This document shows, one piece after another, positions 1-64,000 of a stretch of 64,000 bases of DNA. Position 1 is the first letter of the stretch; each line of letters starts with the position of its first letter. A model generated the notes under the pieces. It did not search any database. It was not told where the DNA came from and worked only from the letters and a program-made list of their open reading frames with translations. Source of the stretch: Cymodocea nodosa (lineage: Eukaryota; Streptophyta; Magnoliopsida; Alismatales; Cymodoceaceae); the NCBI GenBank assembly GCA_036874045.1, contig CM072335.1:14156001-14220000 (forward strand). Reading direction: 5' to 3'. Position numbers and translations under genes: made by a program.

Positions 1-990
1 ATCTAATTTTAATAATACTAATCATAATTATTTAGTAAGAGAAAATCTTAATTTTCTAGATTTTGATGTAATTAATTGGTAGAAAAAATAACATAATATG
101 TTTCCTATTTTATCTTTAATGGTCAAAGATTTTCTAACAATTCTAGCTTCTTCTATAGTATGTGAATAGACATTTGGTATTAGTAGTAATATATTAGATG
201 ATAGAAAAATAATATTAAAAAATGATATTTTAGAAGTTTTAATGTGTTAAAGACTGAGAGTTTGCTTATGTTTGTGGATAATAACAGTAAGATTTTGCAG
301 ATGAATTTGGAAATTTAAATATAATTATGTAAATCAAATGTAAAAATATTTGATGTAATATTTATGTCTTAACAGATTATAATGTAATTTTAATTTCAAT
401 TCATAAATAAAATAATTTATTTTAACTTTACAACTCATGTTTGAATGTGTTGATAAGTGATGACTTGATGTTAATGTGTTGATGTATTTATAAATGAAAT
501 AATTTATTTCTTTTATGTGATTTGTTCAAATGTTGTGATTTAATAATACTTAGATTTAATTTAATATATTTACTAAAAATATATAAAATATTAAAAAATA
601 AAAAAAAATAAAAAATAATATTAATATAAAAGTTTATAATATTAATTACAATAATAATAATAATATATTATTATTACATTAATAAATTATTATTAATATT
701 AAATTAACCATTATTATATTTGTTATTTTTGACCAGTAAATAAAAAAAATTTAATCGTTAAACGTTCAGCCATTCCTAACGCTACCAAAAAAAATTAAAT
801 AAAAAAAATTTGTAATGAATGTTCCAAACAAAACATTTAGTTCAACAGGCCAGCCCAAGCCTGGCTCGTATGGGCTGGGCCAGTCTGAAAAAAGTTTTTA
901 GTTTTTCTGGTTGGCTCTGCCTGGCCTGTAGCCTGTATGAGTTTAAATTTTTGGGTCGATGGGTCAGCCCACTTACATCTCTAATTCGCA
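1..990 (-). mobile_element. hAT-like non-autonomous element, reversed, partial
   Basis: Read in reverse, this stretch aligns by eye with the interior and left end of the complete element at 11950-13417. Shared blocks include an AT-rich part around 300-500 (AAATGTAAAAATATTTGATG, ATAAAATAATTTATTTTAAC) and the GC-rich end at 840-990 (CTGGCCTG, TTTTTGGGTCGATGGGTC, then CCCACTTACATCTCT in place of CCCATTGACACCT). Its other end is beyond the left edge. The degraded terminus means it is older than the second copy. No coding capacity was seen. Confidence 0.55.
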
Positions 991-1334
991 CCAATGCATG
1001 ACATAGGTAATTTGCTAGTATAAGTTATTGATTAAATCTTGCTGGTAGAATTTTTTTTGCTTCATATTCTTAGTTAGCTCTCAATGTCTTTCAATTCAAT
1101 GCCAAGTTACACTATGACTTTATTCCTCGTCCGCACCTAACTCCATCATGGTGATATATGAATAAATGATGATTTTGTTCTTTGTATCATTCTTTTCTTG
1201 GTGCCGCAAGAGAGAAGACAGTGCTTGAATCTTTTCTGCAAAGAGGTCATTTGTGCACCTAGAAGATGTGGGAATATGAAAATGTGGAAAATGATGGAAA
1301 AAGAAGATAACGGAAATTAGTTTCAATTTTAACA

Positions 1335-2097
1335 TTTTTATGGTATTTGTATACTTGTTGAAAAATGATGAAAATTAAAATTCAAGTATTTGTGCATCTA
1401 ATAGATAAGGAAGGAAATTGAAATTTAAGTGTTTATCCATATGACAGAAAATTATTTAATTTAATCCTTAAATCACTTAATTTACTTGAATAATTTAATT
1501 AAATTACTCACATTACTTAATTTAATCTCCTAACTAATTCCTAATTCACTTTTTTTAATCCCTAATCAAATCCTTAATCACTTAATTAAATCCTTAATTT
1601 AATTGTTAATCTGTAATTTAAACCCTAACCACTTAATTTAATTGCTTGGTTTAGTCACTCGAGTCACCTGGATTTAATCCTGAGCTGCCTAATTCTCTCG
1701 TATCCAACCCTTTGTGCCATCTAGACTAAACCCTCGGGCACTTGATTTGCCCCTTAGTGTGGAAATCTCTAGCGCACCCAAAGCTTGCTAGAGACAAACA
1801 TTATCTTACAGGAGACTAGGTGAGGGTTGGATGTTTGCACGTGGATGGGTCGAAGGTAGAGGTTGTGTTGCAAGAAGGGTGATGGCTAGGTAAGGGGGCT
1901 GGTAGGGTGGAGAGGGTAGGGCACGAAAAATGATTTTAGAAGGGAGAAGGTTGAAAAATGGTTTCACTTTCACAATTTATATTCTGGAAATGAGGGGATT
2001 TTTTTTTCCATTTTCTAGATGCACAAATGCTAGGAAATTCTGAATTTTTTTAAATTTTTTTTTCTTTTCCCCATTTTCTAGATGCACAAATAGGGGG
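1335..2097. mobile_element. AT-rich element resembling the Harbinger-like family, decayed
   Basis: Both ends carry the phrase also found at the ends of the elements at 36993 and 57081: near the left end GTATTTGTGCATCTAATAG and GAAATTGAAATTTAAGTGTT, near the right end TAGATGCACAAATAGGGGG. The interior (1450-1640) is a degenerate array of CTTAATTTAATCCYTAATCA-type units, and 1740-1930 is a G-rich block. The ends are too eroded to assign a target duplication. Confidence 0.4.
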
Positions 2098-2099
2098 TA

Positions 2100-2870
2100 A
2101 GATACCTAGGCTTGTCCCTCACTCAGGAAAGACTAAGAAGGTATGGGAGCTCGTTATCTATTACTTTTAGCAAAGAGCTAAAGACTATTGGTGGGCTTTT
2201 AGATTTTGGTCCTTTGAGAGAAAAGGTACTTTGATATTGTCACTGTTGGCAAATCTTTTAATTCATTATATATTGCAATTTGGCATCCCTCTTGGTGTAC
2301 TGAAAGGCTGGAAAGAATCCTAACCTATTTCTTTAGAGTAGTGGGAAGATAACAAATCCCACTATTTTTCTCATGATATTTTGGAAAAGTGGATCGTTGA
2401 CCAAAAAATAAGGGTGGCTTTGTCCTCAGGAATTTTTGCTCTATGATTGGCTTTGTTGGGTTAATAGTTTTGGTAACCAAGTTGAGAGGGGTGTGGGGGT
2501 AGTTGGTGTCTATGTGTGGATATTATCAAGGACAAGTGGAATTGGTGTCTATGGGGGTAGTTCGTGATAAGTTTTGGTGGTTTTTTTTTGTCAAGTGCAA
2601 ATCTATCTCCACATGATGGAAGGAGTTAATTGGCTTGAATGTGGATTGGGAACTAAACTTTTCTTAGTTTAGAGAACCTCTATAGGAGGCTTGGATAAGG
2701 TTAGGAAAAATGTATGGTAGTCTATTTTGCACTACCATCTAGTGGTGAAGGTGGTTGGATAGAAATTATTGAATCTTTTGAGAGACTTTTCATGATGAAA
2801 ATCACCTTTAAGCAAAGGTGTTTGGGTGCATAATGAATTTGAAAGGGGCATTTAGGGTGTGTTTTGCCTG
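2100..2870 (+). mobile_element. LINE-like remnant, 3' part of ORF2
   Basis: Broken frames on the + strand give fragments such as KNKGGFVLRNFCSMI (about 2405-2450), which resembles the KGGLGIRNL block downstream of the reverse transcriptase in plant L1-type LINEs. Frames shift several times. No tail or target duplication was found, so this is a low-confidence remnant. Confidence 0.35.
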
Positions 2871-2924
2871 ATTAGGCTAGTAAGGTGGTTACCATCAGTA
2901 TATTGAGTATTTGTCTAATACAAA

Positions 2925-3210
2925 AAAGAGATGTATTGATAGAAATTTCAATGGAGACTTTTAAAAGTTGAATTTCAGAGGAAAAACCTTGAATTTTGAC
3001 TTACAACTCCAAGATAAGATAAAACAAATTATAATAGACATTTAAAATAAATTAAAATTAGTTTTTAGAGAATTTTTCAGAAAAAATGTCACATATAATG
3101 AGTTGTATAGTTTGCATGCTTGTAAATAACCACAAAACTAAACAACGAAATATAGAAAAATAAGATATTACTAACTTTAAATAAATCTCATTCAATATCA
3201 TGAGTATCTT
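2925..3210. repeat. Dispersed repeat family R1, copy 1
   Basis: Shares a colinear series of blocks with 22975-23290: ATCAATGGAAATTTTGAT-like start, GAAACTCCAAAATAAAATA, ATATTTAAAATAAATTAAAA, TGTCACATATAATGAGTTGT, and CATAAAACTAAACRA. A partly inverted version of the first block occurs at 4005-4060 (CCAAAATTTCGATGATAT), suggesting terminal inverted repeats of an element about 1.1 kb long. No coding capacity was seen; the superfamily is unknown. Confidence 0.5.
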
Positions 3211-4364
3211 AGGTCATAATCATTACCGTATCTGTAGATACATGAGTTGACTGTAGTCATATGTTTTTCCATGTTTCATATTTTCCTTCTACAAAGTGAG
3301 TCCATGACATGGTGGTCTCATAATATCTCTTGTAGTCAATAACTATATCATAATATTCAGTATCAGGTATTATCTCAAGATAACTCACACGTAGATAATA
3401 CTGTTCATACCCTAGGAGCGTTTACACTACTTCATCATAGATCTCCATTCCTTCTCCTTGATGGCTATTGTGTTTGTGGTGGATTCTCTGACTCAGATAA
3501 CCATATGGTGACTTTGATTACCATGGTGATCGATGATTTGAAGTATGCGTACATCCAGTATTGTTTCATACACTCTTTGAATAATACTTAGATTGATTAT
3601 GAAGGCCATCATCAAATGATATGTAGTCAGTGGTATTGTTCACAGATACTTATTTCCTCCTTATGCTATGATCCAACATTGAGTAAGAAGAAAATTTTCA
3701 AAACGGTACTTTTCTTTAGCTTTCTCAAAAATCCGAAAGGAGCTTTGAAGAGGAATTGCAGCTCCTAACACCTTGCTGAAGCTTTGATAGCAAACAAATT
3801 TAAGAGAAAGTGGCAATTCTCATGGTAGAGGGAAGTTTCACTGATGTATCACTCATATTGATTGGTATTTTGTGTGTATTGGTTGAAATGGGCATCTCCC
3901 TTTGTAAAAATGGATTGATCCACCTGACATTTCTGATCCAGATCGATAGTTTGAATAATACCAGACCAATCCCAATAAGTATACACTTATTAGATTGGTA
4001 ATTTTAAAAATCGATATGTCACCAAAATTTCGATGATATATATCACTATGGTAAACCATGGAGACTAGTAGGGCATATCTTTTGTCTTCCTGGGTCTGGC
4101 ATTTTTGTGATTTGATTTTCATTCTGGAAAGCACTTTCCTATTCTTGTTTTCCTTTTTTCTTGGCCTGCCCATAGCTTGTGTATGCCTTTGTGTTTGATA
4201 TTTTAATGCATTTCCTTAGTTGCTTCTAAAAAAAGATTCCTCTGTTATACTCGGATTGATTGTTAGTAAATTTTTCTGTTTGTAAAATAAACTCTATTGT
4301 ACTTACTGCAGATTTTGGTAAAATGTTGTTTTTCTGATTGCTAAATAAGATGTTTCTCATGCAG

Positions 4365-64000
<59,636 letters not shown>

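Overview
The window is plant nuclear DNA, almost certainly from a flowering plant; I cannot name the species. It is AT-rich and lies inside one very large gene on the + strand. Eleven exons (ten complete, one cut by the window's right edge) join in frame through canonical GT/AG splice sites. Together they encode about 446 residues of a CHD3-type SNF2 chromatin-remodelling ATPase of the PICKLE (PKL) class. The part encoded runs from the end of the first ATPase lobe, through the helicase C lobe (motifs IV, V and VI), to the CHD3-specific DUF1087 region and the start of DUF1086. The promoter, the N-terminal PHD and chromo domains, and the C-terminus lie outside the window. Exons make up only about 2% of it.

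Introns fall into two size classes. Five are 79-134 bp and one is 748 bp. Four complete introns are about 17.5, 6.7, 8.7 and 24.1 kb, and another of at least 4.4 kb runs off the left edge. The large introns are packed with decayed transposable elements that account for nearly all other recognisable sequence.

Layout. 1-4364: intron with a reversed hAT-like element, an AT-rich repeat-built element, a LINE-like remnant and a dispersed repeat. 4365-4696: two exons. 4697-22198: two antisense Copia remnants, a hAT transposase scrap, a complete non-autonomous hAT element with target-site duplication, and a sense chromovirus (Ty3/Gypsy) with short LTRs. 22199-22810: three helicase exons. 22811-29469: antisense hAT transposase remnant, an orphan LINE ORF1 and a long antisense L1-type LINE. 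29470-30669: three exons. 30670-39400: antisense LINE 3' end, an antisense chromovirus split by a Copia remnant, and a PIF/Harbinger-like element flanked by TAA. 39401-39601: exon. 39602-63695: candidate solo LTR, sense Copia, and a full-length sense LINE that carries an antisense Copia, which itself carries a second Harbinger-like element. 63696-64000: last two exons.

No RNA gene, CRISPR array or second host gene was recognised. I found no new enzyme system. The most notable features are the nested insertions dated by target-site duplications, a near-identical 356-bp tandem duplication, element-specific internal deletions, and the fact that a chromatin remodeller's own gene carries this load of probable heterochromatin.
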